A DNA stretch of 64,000 bases from Bacteroidales bacterium (lineage in GTDB: Bacteria; Bacteroidota; Bacteroidia; Bacteroidales; P3): assembly GCA_017480145.1 (NCBI GenBank), contig JAFVBF010000034.1:1-64000 (forward strand), given 5' to 3'. Position 1 is the stretch's first letter, and each line of letters opens with the position of its first letter. This document shows positions 1 through 8,056 of this stretch, piece by piece. The translations under genes were made by a program, and so were the position numbers. Below the pieces are notes generated by a model. That model was not told the origin of the DNA. It was given only the letters and a program-made list of their open reading frames with translations, and did not search any database.

Positions 1-1
1 C

Positions 2-736
2 TACGCAGGCCAAAACGACTTCCAGTCCACCGTCAAAGGCATTCATATCACCACCCTGTCAGACTCCGACCCAATGCTGCTGACCATCAACTTTGCCAGC
101 AGCACCACCCTAATGAAAGCCTACTATAGCCTTTCCCAAGACGGCACTCAGGGGCATGATACCGTTAACTTCATTGTAGGATGCGCTTCCAACAACTCAA
201 CATACATCCATTTCTGCCATTTTGCACATACTTATGGAGCCTCGCCCATCGCAGCCCTGTTCAATGGTTCAACCGACTCGCTGGATGGCAGCACAAAACT
301 TTATTTGGAGCCTATGGGCGGGACATATATTTACCTCAACATAGACAAATACATCAAGACATTTCATCAGCAGCACCCCAATGCCGTCATCAACTATGCC
401 GAGTTGCTGCTACCCACGGCAGACGATGCAGACACGCTTTACCCCGAACTGATCTCGGCATACAAACGTTACTCCAATGGATACGTCATGGCCATCAGTG
501 ACAACAATTATCTGGTTAGCCCTTACTCCTACACGGGATATGACGGCACCTATCACCCCGAATACAAAAGCTATCGATTGCGCATCTCGCAGTACATGCA
601 GGAGCTGCTGCGCAACAATGCCGACCACGGCATGATGCTATACATCAATGGTCGCCGTTCCTCCGGACAACGGACAATAATCAATGGTCCCTTGTCCAGC
701 CGCCCACTACGCATTGCCTTTATTTATTCCGAATAA
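2..736 (+). CDS. DUF4270 family lipoprotein, C-terminal part (5' end outside the window)
   Basis: An open frame enters from the left edge and runs to a stop at 736; about 244 residues are visible. The text shows alternating beta-strand-like segments, a GTYIYLNIDKYIKT stretch and a late VSPYSYTGYDG segment, resembling the C-terminal half of the DUF4270 family of Bacteroidota outer-membrane-associated lipoproteins. An internal ATG at 74 is not the real start, because the frame is open and similar in composition upstream of it. The function of the family is not established. A 70-base gap separates it from the next gene on the same strand. Assignment to DUF4270 is from pattern memory and moderately secure. 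Confidence 0.7.
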   Translation, partial: YAGQNDFQSTVKGIHITTLSDSDPMLLTINFASSTTLMKAYYSLSQDGTQGHDTVNFIVGCASNNSTYIHFCHFAHTYGASPIAALFNGSTDSLDGSTKLYLEPMGGTYIYLNIDKYIKTFHQQHPNAVINYAELLLPTADDADTLYPELISAYKRYSNGYVMAISDNNYLVSPYSYTGYDGTYHPEYKSYRLRISQYMQELLRNNADHGMMLYINGRRSSGQRTIINGPLSSRPLRIAFIYSE

Positions 737-806
737 ATTCATCCCTTAGACAAAGGCAGAAACAATAGGACTTTCGTTCTCAAACAATAATTTAGCCATT
801 GCCAGC

Positions 807-2021
807 ATGAAAAAACAAATCTTCATTTTCACCATCTTAACGATGGCCAGCCTGATGGCAATCAGCCAAACCCGTTACCAAAAATTTTTCGATGCCAAAC
901 GCGAACATATCGCCATTGACGGAACCCTGAGCGAAGACAGTACCCGTACAGGCAACTGGAAATGGTGGTATCGTTCGGGACAGCTATATAAACAGGGCTC
1001 CTATGATGAGCAAGGGCGTAAAGTGGGGGTATGGAAAACCTACTACGAAGACGGCAGCCGCCGTGCAGAAGAATGCCACAGCGGCAACGGATACAACCGC
1101 TCATGGTATGAGAATGGCAATATGCAAAGCGAGGTAGAAATTACCAACGGAAAACAAGAAGGCCCCTACAATTCATGGTATGCCAATGGGCAAAAACATG
1201 AAGAAGCAACCTACAAGAATGGACAACGACAAGGGCTCTGCAAGGAATGGCATGAGAATGGACAGATGAAAATGCAGGGTACATTTGTGGACGGAGCCTT
1301 GCAGGGCAAAACCACCTGGTGGACACCCAACGGGAAAAAAGACATGGAGGGAAATCTGGAAGACGGAGAGCAAGAGGGCGAATGGGTTTTCTATTGGCGC
1401 ACGAACGGCAATGTTGGCATCCGCGGATCATATCATGCCGGCAGCGAGATTGGACTCTGGACCTACTATTACGAAACCGGGGAGAAATGGCGCGCAGGAG
1501 AATACCTTAATGGCGATCGCACAGGGGTATGGACCACATGGTACGAGAGCGGGAAGAAACTACACGAAGGAGCCTATGCCAATGGCAAGGAAGAGGGCAA
1601 ATGGACAGCCTGGTATGAGGATGGACGCATAGACTACGAGGGCAGCTTTCACAACGGGAAAAAAGAAGGCGAATGGAAAGGATTTTATGAGGATAACAGC
1701 GTGCGATATGTGATGCACTACAAGGATGACGAACTTGACGGCAGCAGCATACACTACTACTCCAACGGAAAGATTGAGACTGTGGAAAACTACAAACAAG
1801 GCATACGCCACGGCAAGTACGAGAAATACAACGAGGCTGGAAAACCCGAAGAGAAAGGCAGTTTTGCCAACGGAGAGAAAACCGGACGCTGGGTGTGGTA
1901 TGACGAATTTGGCAAGGAGGGCGTGATAGCCCAATTCAAGGAAGGCAAAATGGTGTCGATGCAAGACAACATTCCCGCACAGAAGCCCCGCGAACGGAGC
2001 AACAACCGTGGAAGACGTTAG
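807..2021 (+). CDS. Secreted MORN/YwqK-like repeat protein
   Basis: 404 residues with an N-terminal signal peptide (about residues 1-20, MKKQIFIFTILTMASLMAIS). From about residue 45 to 385 the chain is built of repeats of roughly 23 residues carrying WYENG, G-x-W-x-x-WYE and EG-x-Y-x-NG patterns, the signature of MORN-variant repeats found in proteins annotated as YwqK-family antitoxins. The tail is basic (RERSNNRGRR). Such repeats form extended beta-hairpin rods that bind other proteins or membranes. The signal peptide argues for a periplasmic or surface role and against a cytoplasmic antitoxin. The stop lies 5 bases before the preferred maf start, so the two are probably co-transcribed. Confidence 0.8.
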   Translation: MKKQIFIFTILTMASLMAISQTRYQKFFDAKREHIAIDGTLSEDSTRTGNWKWWYRSGQLYKQGSYDEQGRKVGVWKTYYEDGSRRAEECHSGNGYNRSWYENGNMQSEVEITNGKQEGPYNSWYANGQKHEEATYKNGQRQGLCKEWHENGQMKMQGTFVDGALQGKTTWWTPNGKKDMEGNLEDGEQEGEWVFYWRTNGNVGIRGSYHAGSEIGLWTYYYETGEKWRAGEYLNGDRTGVWTTWYESGKKLHEGAYANGKEEGKWTAWYEDGRIDYEGSFHNGKKEGEWKGFYEDNSVRYVMHYKDDELDGSSIHYYSNGKIETVENYKQGIRHGKYEKYNEAGKPEEKGSFANGEKTGRWVWYDEFGKEGVIAQFKEGKMVSMQDNIPAQKPRERSNNRGRR

Positions 2022-2025
2022 AGAA

Positions 2026-2607
2026 ATGCAACTGATCCTTGCCTCAAAATCACCCCGCCGGCGCCAGTTGCTGGCATCATTAGGATTTCCTGTAACATAT
2101 GCCGACATCAGTGTCGATGAGACGCTGGAGGACGACGTCCCCATAGCATTGGCTGCTGAGACCATCGCACGTCGAAAGACAGAAGGATACAACGCCGCAT
2201 TGCTGCAAAAGGACCAAGTGCTCATCACCGCAGACACACTTGTTATAGCCGATGGCCAGCGGCTGGGCAAGCCCAAAGACCGAAACGATGCTATCGGAAT
2301 GCTACACCGCCTATCCGGGCAGGCGCATATCGTTTACACAGGTGTCTGCCTACGTCACAAAGATTGGCAAACCTCCTTCACAGAAGCCACTATGGTTCAC
2401 TTCCGACATATTGCCGAAGAAGAAATCATACACTATGTGGACACCTACAAGCCATATGACAAAGCCGGGGCCTATGGCATCCAGGAATGGATTGGCATGA
2501 TTGGCATTGATCGCATTGAAGGAGACTATTATAACGTCATGGGACTTCCACTCTGTCGCCTATACTCAGAGATTAGGAAACAGATGGACTTGAGACTCGA
2601 TGCCTAA
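2026..2607 (+). CDS. maf: Maf-like nucleotide pyrophosphatase
   Basis: Begins MQLILASKSPRRRQLLASLG, the classic Maf N-terminus with the S-x-SPRR phosphate-binding motif. It continues with the ITADTLVI segment holding the catalytic Asp and a KPYDKAGAYGIQE segment, all diagnostic of the family. Maf proteins hydrolyse non-canonical or modified nucleoside triphosphates (dTTP/UTP or m7GTP, depending on subgroup) to monophosphates. The preferred start is ATG at 2026, giving 193 residues and a 5-base gap after the previous stop. A GTG at 2008 in the same frame would add six residues and overlap the previous gene, and is less likely. Subgroup specificity cannot be fixed here. Confidence 0.93.
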   Translation: MQLILASKSPRRRQLLASLGFPVTYADISVDETLEDDVPIALAAETIARRKTEGYNAALLQKDQVLITADTLVIADGQRLGKPKDRNDAIGMLHRLSGQAHIVYTGVCLRHKDWQTSFTEATMVHFRHIAEEEIIHYVDTYKPYDKAGAYGIQEWIGMIGIDRIEGDYYNVMGLPLCRLYSEIRKQMDLRLDA

Positions 2608-2739
2608 TCCCCCATTGCCGAGAGACACCAAAACACAGGTTGCCAACAGAGCCTAATCCCATCTGATTTTCGTATAGAGCACCATCGGCCATCTACAGCG
2701 ACAATGCGCATGAAGATGGCCTGTTTCGTAGAAAAAGTG

Positions 2740-2747
2740 TATATTTG
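2740..2747 (+). promoter_or_regulatory. Bacteroidota-type -7 element
   Basis: TATATTTG matches TAnnTTTG and is followed by GCATC. It would start a transcript near 2753, giving the lipoprotein gene at 2979 an untranslated leader of about 225 bases. No good -33 TTTG box is seen at the usual distance. Confidence 0.5.
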
Positions 2748-2784
2748 CATCTGGTTTCAAGGGAAACCAGGAAGCGTTATGCTT

Positions 2785-2899
2785 ATTCTGTTTATAGGAA
2801 TGTAGGAAACTTCTATAAGAACGCAGAATCAGTGTAAGTGCTTGCGCTTTTTATAGCGTGGGCTATTTGCATCTTTTTCGTTCTAAGGTCTTTCCTACA
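2785..2899 (+). promoter_or_regulatory. Predicted structured RNA leader
   Basis: Within the long leader several pairings can be read directly. A hairpin is formed by ATTCTG (2785-2790) with CAGAAT (2824-2829) and TTATAG (2792-2797) with CTATAA (2813-2818). Its loop holds TGTAGGAAA (2801-2809), which is an exact reverse complement of TTTCCTACA (2891-2899). AGAACG (2818-2823) pairs with CGTTCT (2879-2884), and ATAGC-GTGG-GCTAT (2853-2866) is a small hairpin. The set suggests a pseudoknot or two alternative folds, as in a cis-regulatory RNA. No known riboswitch class is recognised. This stretch accounts for much of the gene-free 2608-2978 interval. Confidence 0.4.
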
Positions 2900-2978
2900 A
2901 CCTCTATAAGGAGAAGTGGCATACTGGCTCCACGCTTCTTTGTTCAATTGGCATTGAGGAGCAGATGCACATCGGACA

Positions 2979-3560
2979 ATGAAAATGAAAAGAACAAGCA
3001 TTGTGATGCTTCTTTCCGCGATTTCCTTTTTGATGACTGGATGCTATACCAACAAAACAGTCATGGTTGCGACCTATGATGATATGCGCAATGAGATGGC
3101 TCGAACAAGAGAAAAACTATCCTCCATCGGTTATAATCTGACAGGGCAGTCCATCAACACGGAAAACAACCTTAATGTCTCAGCACATACATTTTCCTTA
3201 GATCATGGATTCAGCAATCTCATCGAAAACAACTATACGATAAAAGAGACATACTCTTTTGCCAAAGAGGACGGCAGTTGGCTGCATTTTGACGTCTCAT
3301 ACAAATTGAAATACCATTACGATTATGACAGCAGCATTCTATGTGCTACCAATATCAGTATTCCACAGTGCGAAGTAAGCTCACCGCAAAACTACAACGC
3401 TTTATGTGGACCAAATTCCCCTATATGGAACATCCCTAACCCCACATCACAAACAGCGATAGAAATTGATACTTTATCTGGAGATCGTACCATCCTTGCA
3501 ACTTTAGCAATCCTATCTGTAATTACACTCTTTTTTGCTGTATTTGCCCCTCCGATATAG
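2979..3560 (+). CDS. Small lipoprotein of unknown function with a C-terminal membrane segment
   Basis: 193 residues. A lipoprotein signal is clear: basic MKMKR, a hydrophobic core and lipobox LMTG-C with Cys at residue 22. The middle is polar and of mixed strand/helix character, with a KLKYHYDYDSS segment and nothing recognisable. Residues about 170-193 (ILATLAILSVITLFFAVFAPPI) are hydrophobic and end the protein, so it may be held at both ends. ATG at 2979 is chosen; the ATG at 2985 is a near-equivalent alternative. It is preceded by a long structured leader and followed by a strong terminator, so it is probably monocistronic. No family is recognised. Confidence 0.65.
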   Translation: MKMKRTSIVMLLSAISFLMTGCYTNKTVMVATYDDMRNEMARTREKLSSIGYNLTGQSINTENNLNVSAHTFSLDHGFSNLIENNYTIKETYSFAKEDGSWLHFDVSYKLKYHYDYDSSILCATNISIPQCEVSSPQNYNALCGPNSPIWNIPNPTSQTAIEIDTLSGDRTILATLAILSVITLFFAVFAPPI

Positions 3561-3621
3561 TTTGGATACCAATACAAGAGACCCCGCACAAGAGCCTCAT
3601 CGAATAGGCCTGATGATGCGC

Positions 3622-3672
3622 AATAAAGGAGAGCCTCCTCAATCCCTTGGACTGAGGAGGCTCTCCTTTATT
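3622..3672. terminator. Bidirectional terminator hairpin
   Basis: A perfect 20-base inverted repeat, AATAAAGGAGAGCCTCCTCA (3622-3641) against 3653-3672, with an 11-base loop. The A/T ends of the arms can supply a U-tract in both directions. It lies between the converging lipoprotein gene and the DUF4295-rpmG pair. Confidence 0.9.
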
Positions 3673-3686
3673 ACGTGTATAATTCT

Positions 3687-3842
3687 TTATTTCTTCTTCA
3701 GATATTCCTGTACGCTTTCGGCCGGCATAACCTCTTCCTTAAACATATAGGCGTTCGTCTTGGGGGAACGAACCATACGGATAACCTTTGCATAGCTCTT
3801 GCCAGCGGAAGTCTTCAGTGTTGCAACAACTTTCTTTGCCAT
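3687..3842 (-). CDS. DUF4295 family small basic protein
   Basis: A 51-residue reading frame reads MAKKVVATLKTSAGKSY at the start, KVIRMVRSPKTNAYMFKEE in the middle and ends EYLKKK. It is too short for most gene finders but matches the DUF4295 family, which accompanies rpmG in Bacteroidota. The protein is very basic, suggesting a ribosome- or RNA-associated role; function not established. It starts 18 bases after the rpmG stop, in the same transcript, and ends before the shared terminator at 3622-3672. Confidence 0.88.
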   Translation of the reverse strand: MAKKVVATLKTSAGKSYAKVIRMVRSPKTNAYMFKEEVMPAESVQEYLKKK

Positions 3843-3860
3843 AGTCTAATTCCTCCTTGA

Positions 3861-4049
3861 TTACTTGATTTCTTTGTGAACGGTTACTTTCTTCAGGTAC
3901 GGGTTGTACTTCTTCAGTTCCAAACGTTCCGGAGTGTTTTTCTTGTTCTTGGTGGTGACGTAGCGGGACATACCGGGAACACCACTGGCTTTCTGCTCGG
4001 TGCATTCAAGAATCACCTGCACACGTGCGTCTTTGTTCTTCTTTGACAT
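3861..4049 (-). CDS. rpmG: 50S ribosomal protein L33
   Basis: 62 residues, [20 protein letters not shown] at the start, then the [29 protein letters not shown] segment typical of bacterial L33. It is a structural protein of the large subunit near the E site. Only one Cys is present (ILECTEQ), so this is the zinc-free form. A Bacteroidota promoter lies about 95 bases upstream and DUF4295 follows 18 bases downstream. The rpmB (L28) gene that usually precedes rpmG in this phylum is not upstream here. Confidence 0.97.
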   Translation of the reverse strand: MSKKNKDARVQVILECTEQKASGVPGMSRYVTTKNKKNTPERLELKKYNPYLKKVTVHKEIK

Positions 4050-4143
4050 TTTCTTTTAACGTTTTTGATGTGATTGATGAAAAAACGTGCTCGATGTTCC
4101 AACGGATACTAAAACAATGTAACTTGGTTCTCGAAAGCGGCTG

Positions 4144-4151
4144 CAAAGGTA
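4144..4151 (-). promoter_or_regulatory. Promoter for rpmG-DUF4295
   Basis: On the minus strand the sequence reads TACCTTTG followed by CAG, a strong match to TAnnTTTG, preceded by an A/T-rich run. The implied start near 4137 leaves a leader of about 88 bases before rpmG. Confidence 0.75.
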
Positions 4152-4613
4152 CTATTTTTTTTTGATTCAGCGAGAACTTTGGGAAAACATTATTATATAT
4201 AATAAATTAAAAGACTATCAGACAGACAACTACAAAAACCACAATCCATCTACACTCAATAACGAAGTCACACTTAAATAAATTCATCATGACCTATTTC
4301 CCCTATAATTTGACTTGTGCCAGAACCTCGCAAGGTTGTCAACCCTATGCAGAAAATGTTTTATGAATTTTAGTCCATTCAGCAATCAGCTTTTTCGTCT
4401 GCCTCAGCGTCAATAACATTCTTTAAAGTCGCGCAAAACACCTCTACCTGAACCAGTGACGGAAGATGCAGAATCATAAAAAAAACAAACATTAACATCG
4501 TAAGAAGATTGCTTTGCAGGAGCCATCGCCATCAACATATCAGGTATGCCGAGAATAGCAGACATACGATACACCCAATAAACAGTACTCACGATTCCGA
4601 ATGCACAAAGTCA
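4152..4613. other. Intergenic stretch without a supported gene
   Basis: Part of the 728-base space between rpmG and hsp20. It is A/T-rich. Frames on both strands are short, lack family resemblance and lack ordered start signals. I see no tRNA or IS end. The regulatory sites for hsp20 lie at its right-hand end. Confidence 0.5.
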
Positions 4614-4668
4614 TGTCATTTTGACACGATAAAATACAAAAAAAAGAAGGAAATGCGCCATTTTGACA
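4614..4668 (+). promoter_or_regulatory. Tandem palindromic activator sites upstream of hsp20
   Basis: TGTCATTTTGACA (4614-4626) is a perfect palindrome, TGTCA-TTT-TGACA. A second copy, CGCCATTTTGACA (4656-4668), keeps the right half and differs in two positions of the left half. The centres are 42 bases apart, about four helical turns, so both face the same side of the DNA. They sit about 87 and 45 bases before the predicted sigma-54 start, suiting an enhancer-binding activator or another heat-shock regulator. Confidence 0.6.
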
Positions 4669-4680
4669 CACGCAAAGGAA

Positions 4681-4696
4681 TGGCACAAACATTGCA
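4681..4696 (+). promoter_or_regulatory. Sigma-54 (-24/-12) promoter for hsp20
   Basis: TGGCACAAACATTGCA fits the sigma-54 consensus TGGCAC-N5-TTGCA, with GG at 4682-4683 and GC at 4694-4695, the canonical 12-base GG-to-GC distance. Transcription would start near 4707, about 71 bases before the gene. The match and spacing are very good, but the assignment rests on this one site. Confidence 0.7.
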
Positions 4697-4777
4697 TTTT
4701 ATCAGGTGTCGAGCGATAAAGCAAGCCGACAAAGAAAGAACAAAAATATTAACCAATAAAAATAGGAGAACAACAAA

Positions 4778-5218
4778 ATGTTAGTAGCAAGAAGAAACCC
4801 GAGCATGATGCCCTCTGTATTCAACGATTTCCTAAACTGGGGCAACTGGAGCAACCTGCTGAACGAAGAACGTCACGCCATGCCAAAGACAAACATCAGC
4901 GAAAGCGAGACCGACTACAGGATGGAGCTGTGCGTCCCTGGACTAAAGAAAGAAGATCTGAGCATCAGCATTGACACAGACAACAACCTCGTCATTGAGA
5001 TGTCCAAAAAAGAGGAACAAGAGGAAAAGAAAGAGGAACGCTGCTACCTACGACACGAGTTCAGCGAAACCCAATTCAAACAGCTGTTCACCCTTCCGGA
5101 GAACATCAAGAAGGAGCAAATCAGTGCCAAAGTAGAACATGGCGTTCTGACGGTAACACTTCCGAAAATCACAGAAGAAGAGAAGAAAGCCCTGGCTCAG
5201 ACAATCGAAATCATGTAA
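4778..5218 (+). CDS. Hsp20/alpha-crystallin small heat-shock protein
   Basis: 146 residues. After a short N-terminal arm (MLVARRNPSMMPSVFNDFLN), an alpha-crystallin domain runs from about residue 38 to 137 with MELCVPGLKKEDLSISIDTD, the LRHEFSETQFKQLFTLPENI strand set and VEHGVLTVTLPK, where the G-V-L motif is the family hallmark. It is an ATP-independent chaperone that holds unfolding proteins. An AGGAG sits 14 bases before the ATG. Its regulation appears to be by the sigma-54 type promoter and palindromes just upstream. It stands alone between rpmG and the glycine-lipid-like operon. Confidence 0.96.
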   Translation: MLVARRNPSMMPSVFNDFLNWGNWSNLLNEERHAMPKTNISESETDYRMELCVPGLKKEDLSISIDTDNNLVIEMSKKEEQEEKKEERCYLRHEFSETQFKQLFTLPENIKKEQISAKVEHGVLTVTLPKITEEEKKALAQTIEIM

Positions 5219-5385
5219 ACGCCACCCAAACAAGGCACAAAGACTGTCATCGCCAGACAAAGGACAAAGAGGCGGACGACCTATCGGGTCATCCGCCTCT
5301 TTGTTTACAGAAACCAATTATAAGCACGGACCCCGTGCGACATTGTTTATCAAGGCTAAGTCACGGACATTAAGAGTTTTTTTCG

Positions 5386-5393
5386 TACCTTTG
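5386..5393 (+). promoter_or_regulatory. Promoter of the glsA-glsB-engB-dacB operon
   Basis: TACCTTTG followed by CAAATTA matches TAnnTTTG and sits after a T-rich run. The implied start near 5400 leaves about 15 bases before the first ATG at 5415. The four genes downstream are spaced by 28, 16 and 30 bases, with no other promoter apparent. Confidence 0.8.
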
Positions 5394-5414
5394 CAAATTA
5401 TTCTCTCATAAGAC

Positions 5415-6296
5415 ATGGAATACCCAAAAGAGATTACCGAAAAATACATTGACATTCGCAAGATATTAGCGTCTAAGGGGGTATCGCCCGTCTCAGGTGT
5501 CGTGGAACGTTTACTGAATCGACTGTTGCACATTCCACAGATGAACCGAACCATCTATGCCTATAGGGACTTGAAGGGTTTGGACTTCATTCACCAATTT
5601 CTGGAAGGCAATACCGAGCATGACCTGAATGTAAAATTAGACATTGTAGGAAGCGAAAACATTCCCCAGACAGGTTTCCCCATCATGACGGGCAACCATC
5701 CGCTTGGCGGTCCAGACGGCATGGCGGTGATAGCTGCCGTAGGGCACTATCGCACTGACATCAAGTTTCCCGTAAACGACTTCCTGATGTACCTTCCTGG
5801 CCCACGCTCGCTATTCGTCCCTATCGACAAAGTGCACCACAAGGCAACCAATGTTGATGCACTGGAGGAAGCCTTTGCAGGAGAGAATGTACTGCTATAT
5901 TTTCCCGCAGGGATGTGCTCTCGCAAGCACAAAGGAATTATCCGCGATCTGGACTGGAAGCCGACGGCCATAAAGAAAGCCATCAGATACAGGAGAGACA
6001 TTGTGCCCTTCTACATTGAGGCTCAGAACCGCAAACGGTTTTACAATTTGGCAAACCTAAGAGAGAAACTGGGCATCAAATTCAACATAGAGATGGCGCT
6101 GCTTCCAGCAGAGATGTATGCCCAGAAAGGCAAGACCATACGCATCATCATTGGCAAACCCATACCGCACGAGACTTTCGACAAAAGGCATACAGCAAAA
6201 CAATGGACCGACCTGCTGAAGGAACACGTGTATGCCCTGAAGGACAATCCCAATGCAACATTCGGATTTACCGCTCCCGAAGAAAGGCATCAATAA
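5415..6296 (+). CDS. glsA: PlsC-type acyltransferase, probable glycine lipid O-acyltransferase GlsA
   Basis: 293 residues with the acyltransferase motif GNHPLGGPDGM (His95, Asp101), then a FPAGMCSRK segment and a GKPIP block, as in the lyso-lipid branch of the PlsC superfamily. The next gene encodes an OlsB-like N-acyltransferase. In Bacteroides the matching pair, GlsA and GlsB, makes glycine lipids: GlsB puts a 3-hydroxy fatty acid on the glycine nitrogen and GlsA esterifies the hydroxyl. The pairing is the reason for this name; sequence alone says only acyltransferase. It would act at the inner face of the cytoplasmic membrane. It is the first gene of the operon. Confidence 0.75.
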   Translation: MEYPKEITEKYIDIRKILASKGVSPVSGVVERLLNRLLHIPQMNRTIYAYRDLKGLDFIHQFLEGNTEHDLNVKLDIVGSENIPQTGFPIMTGNHPLGGPDGMAVIAAVGHYRTDIKFPVNDFLMYLPGPRSLFVPIDKVHHKATNVDALEEAFAGENVLLYFPAGMCSRKHKGIIRDLDWKPTAIKKAIRYRRDIVPFYIEAQNRKRFYNLANLREKLGIKFNIEMALLPAEMYAQKGKTIRIIIGKPIPHETFDKRHTAKQWTDLLKEHVYALKDNPNATFGFTAPEERHQ

Positions 6297-6324
6297 TTCC
6301 TAAGTAGATTTTCGAGGCAATATC

Positions 6325-7404
6325 ATGGACACGTCACACATCATCCCCCCCATAGACAAAGAATTAATCAAAGCCGAACTAAATCGCAAGATTTTCTTGC
6401 GCAAGACCAACCGTGGCAATAAGGAAATTTATATTACCACCGCCCACCTCTCTCCCAACATCATGAGAGAGATTGGAAGGCTGCGCGAACTGAGCTACAC
6501 ATTAGACGGCGGCGGCACTGGCAAGGAGTGCGACATAGACGAATTTGATACGCTCCCCGAACCCTACTGTTTCAAACAACTATTCGTATGGAGCCCCGAA
6601 GATGAAGAAATTGTGGGTGGATACCGCTTTATTCACGGAAGTAACATGATGGTACGCGAAGATGGTTCTATCGCTACCCCCACGGCGGAATTGTTTTCTT
6701 ATACGGACAATTTCATCAACGACTACCTGCCTTTTACCGTAGAATTGGGACGAGCTTTTGTACAGCCCAACTATCAACCCTCCCAAAATCTAAAAAAAGG
6801 ACTATATTCTCTTGACAATCTGTGGGATGGATTAGGCGCAATAGCCATGGAAATCCCCGAAACCCGCTACTTCTTTGGCAAGATAACCATGTATTCTCAG
6901 ATGAACCGCCACGCCAAAGACCTGATATTATACTTTCTGCAAAAACATTTTCCAGACAAAGACGGCTTGGTCTGGCCACTGGAACCCCTAAAAATCACCA
7001 CGGACTACAACGAACTCGTGTCACTCTTCAACGGACACAACTACAAAGAAGACTACCAAATACTGCAACATGCAGTAAGACAGGAAGGAGTTACTGTACC
7101 AGCCATGATCAATGCCTATATGGGATTATCACCGACCATGCGTTCGTTTGGCACGGCCTACAACCATCATTTTGGAGAGACCAATGAGACTGGCATACTG
7201 GTAAACCTACAAGACCTCTACCCCGAAAAAAGAAACCGGTACATCGAAAGCTACGAATCACGCAACCGACTACTGAACCGGATTGACCTATTCCATATCA
7301 ATATGTCAAGGATGCCTTGGTGGAAACGCAGCAAAGACTCTGAAAGGAAGGAATTGCGCCATCTAAAATGGCTGAAACGCATCCACCGGGAAAACAACAA
7401 ATAG
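6325..7404 (+). CDS. glsB: OlsB-like GNAT N-acyltransferase, probable GlsB
   Basis: 359 residues of the hemolysin/OlsB acyl-ACP N-acyltransferase family. [20 protein letters not shown] near residue 35, [13 protein letters not shown], and the [12 protein letters not shown] strand followed by an [12 protein letters not shown] segment are recognisable. The C-terminal part ends in basic [19 protein letters not shown]. Members transfer 3-hydroxyacyl groups to the alpha-nitrogen of ornithine or glycine. In Bacteroides GlsB acts before GlsA, making N-acyl glycine. It lies 28 bases after the acyltransferase gene. Glycine as substrate is inferred from phylum and pairing, and ornithine cannot be excluded. 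Confidence 0.75.
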   Translation: MDTSHIIPPIDKELIKAELNRKIFLRKTNRGNKEIYITTAHLSPNIMREIGRLRELSYTLDGGGTGKECDIDEFDTLPEPYCFKQLFVWSPEDEEIVGGYRFIHGSNMMVREDGSIATPTAELFSYTDNFINDYLPFTVELGRAFVQPNYQPSQNLKKGLYSLDNLWDGLGAIAMEIPETRYFFGKITMYSQMNRHAKDLILYFLQKHFPDKDGLVWPLEPLKITTDYNELVSLFNGHNYKEDYQILQHAVRQEGVTVPAMINAYMGLSPTMRSFGTAYNHHFGETNETGILVNLQDLYPEKRNRYIESYESRNRLLNRIDLFHINMSRMPWWKRSKDSERKELRHLKWLKRIHRENNK

Positions 7405-7420
7405 CGGCCAGACATTCGTC

Positions 7421-8026
7421 ATGGAAATCAAAAAAGCCACCTTCGTAATTAGCAACAGCGACTACCGGAAATGCCCTGACACGAAACTGCCAGAGTACGC
7501 ATTCATCGGTCGGAGCAACGTGGGCAAATCATCACTCATCAATATGCTCACGCGAGTGAAAGGTCTGGCCAAAACCAGCAGCCAGCCTGGAAAGACACAA
7601 CTCATCAACCACTTTCTAATAGACAACAATTGGTATCTGGTGGATTTGCCAGGCTATGGATATGCTCGCACCTCCAAATCAGAAAGAGAACGGTGGAGCA
7701 AAATGATACAGAACTACCTGTTGCACAGAGAACAACTCATAAATGTGTTCGTACTGATTGACTCTCGAATCTCGCCTTTGCCCATCGACATAGACTTCAT
7801 CAACTTTTTAGGTACCAACGGAGTCCCCCTGACCATTATCTTCACCAAAACAGACAAAGAGAGCCAGCGCGAAGTGATGGGAAACGTTTCTGCATTTAAG
7901 AAAAAACTACACGAATACTGGGAAGAACTACCCGACATGATACTCACATCATCAGCCACAGGTTACGGACGCGAGAAGTTGCTGGATTACATCGACCAAA
8001 TCAACAAATCACTTATCGAACAGTAA
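7421..8026 (+). CDS. engB: Ribosome biogenesis GTPase YihA/YsxC
   Basis: 201 residues with a full GTPase set: G1 GRSNVGKSS, a G2-region Thr in SSQPGKTQ, G3 DLPGYGYA, G4 FTKTDK and G5-like SSATGYG. The [12 protein letters not shown] and [15 protein letters not shown] blocks identify the EngB subfamily. It is a late 50S assembly factor, normally essential. It begins 16 bases after glsB and is followed by dacB in the same operon. Confidence 0.96.
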   Translation: MEIKKATFVISNSDYRKCPDTKLPEYAFIGRSNVGKSSLINMLTRVKGLAKTSSQPGKTQLINHFLIDNNWYLVDLPGYGYARTSKSERERWSKMIQNYLLHREQLINVFVLIDSRISPLPIDIDFINFLGTNGVPLTIIFTKTDKESQREVMGNVSAFKKKLHEYWEELPDMILTSSATGYGREKLLDYIDQINKSLIEQ

Positions 8027-8056
8027 ACGTGAGACTTGAAAAAGCATCGTCAAATA

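Noticed and set aside
807..2021. YwqK-like protein as a toxin-antitoxin component
   Set aside because: It has a signal peptide and no toxin partner nearby. The family name alone does not support a toxin-antitoxin role.
4410..4592. 60-residue minus-strand reading frame upstream of hsp20
   Set aside because: No family resemblance, no promoter and odd composition. The stretch is better explained as the hsp20 regulatory region.
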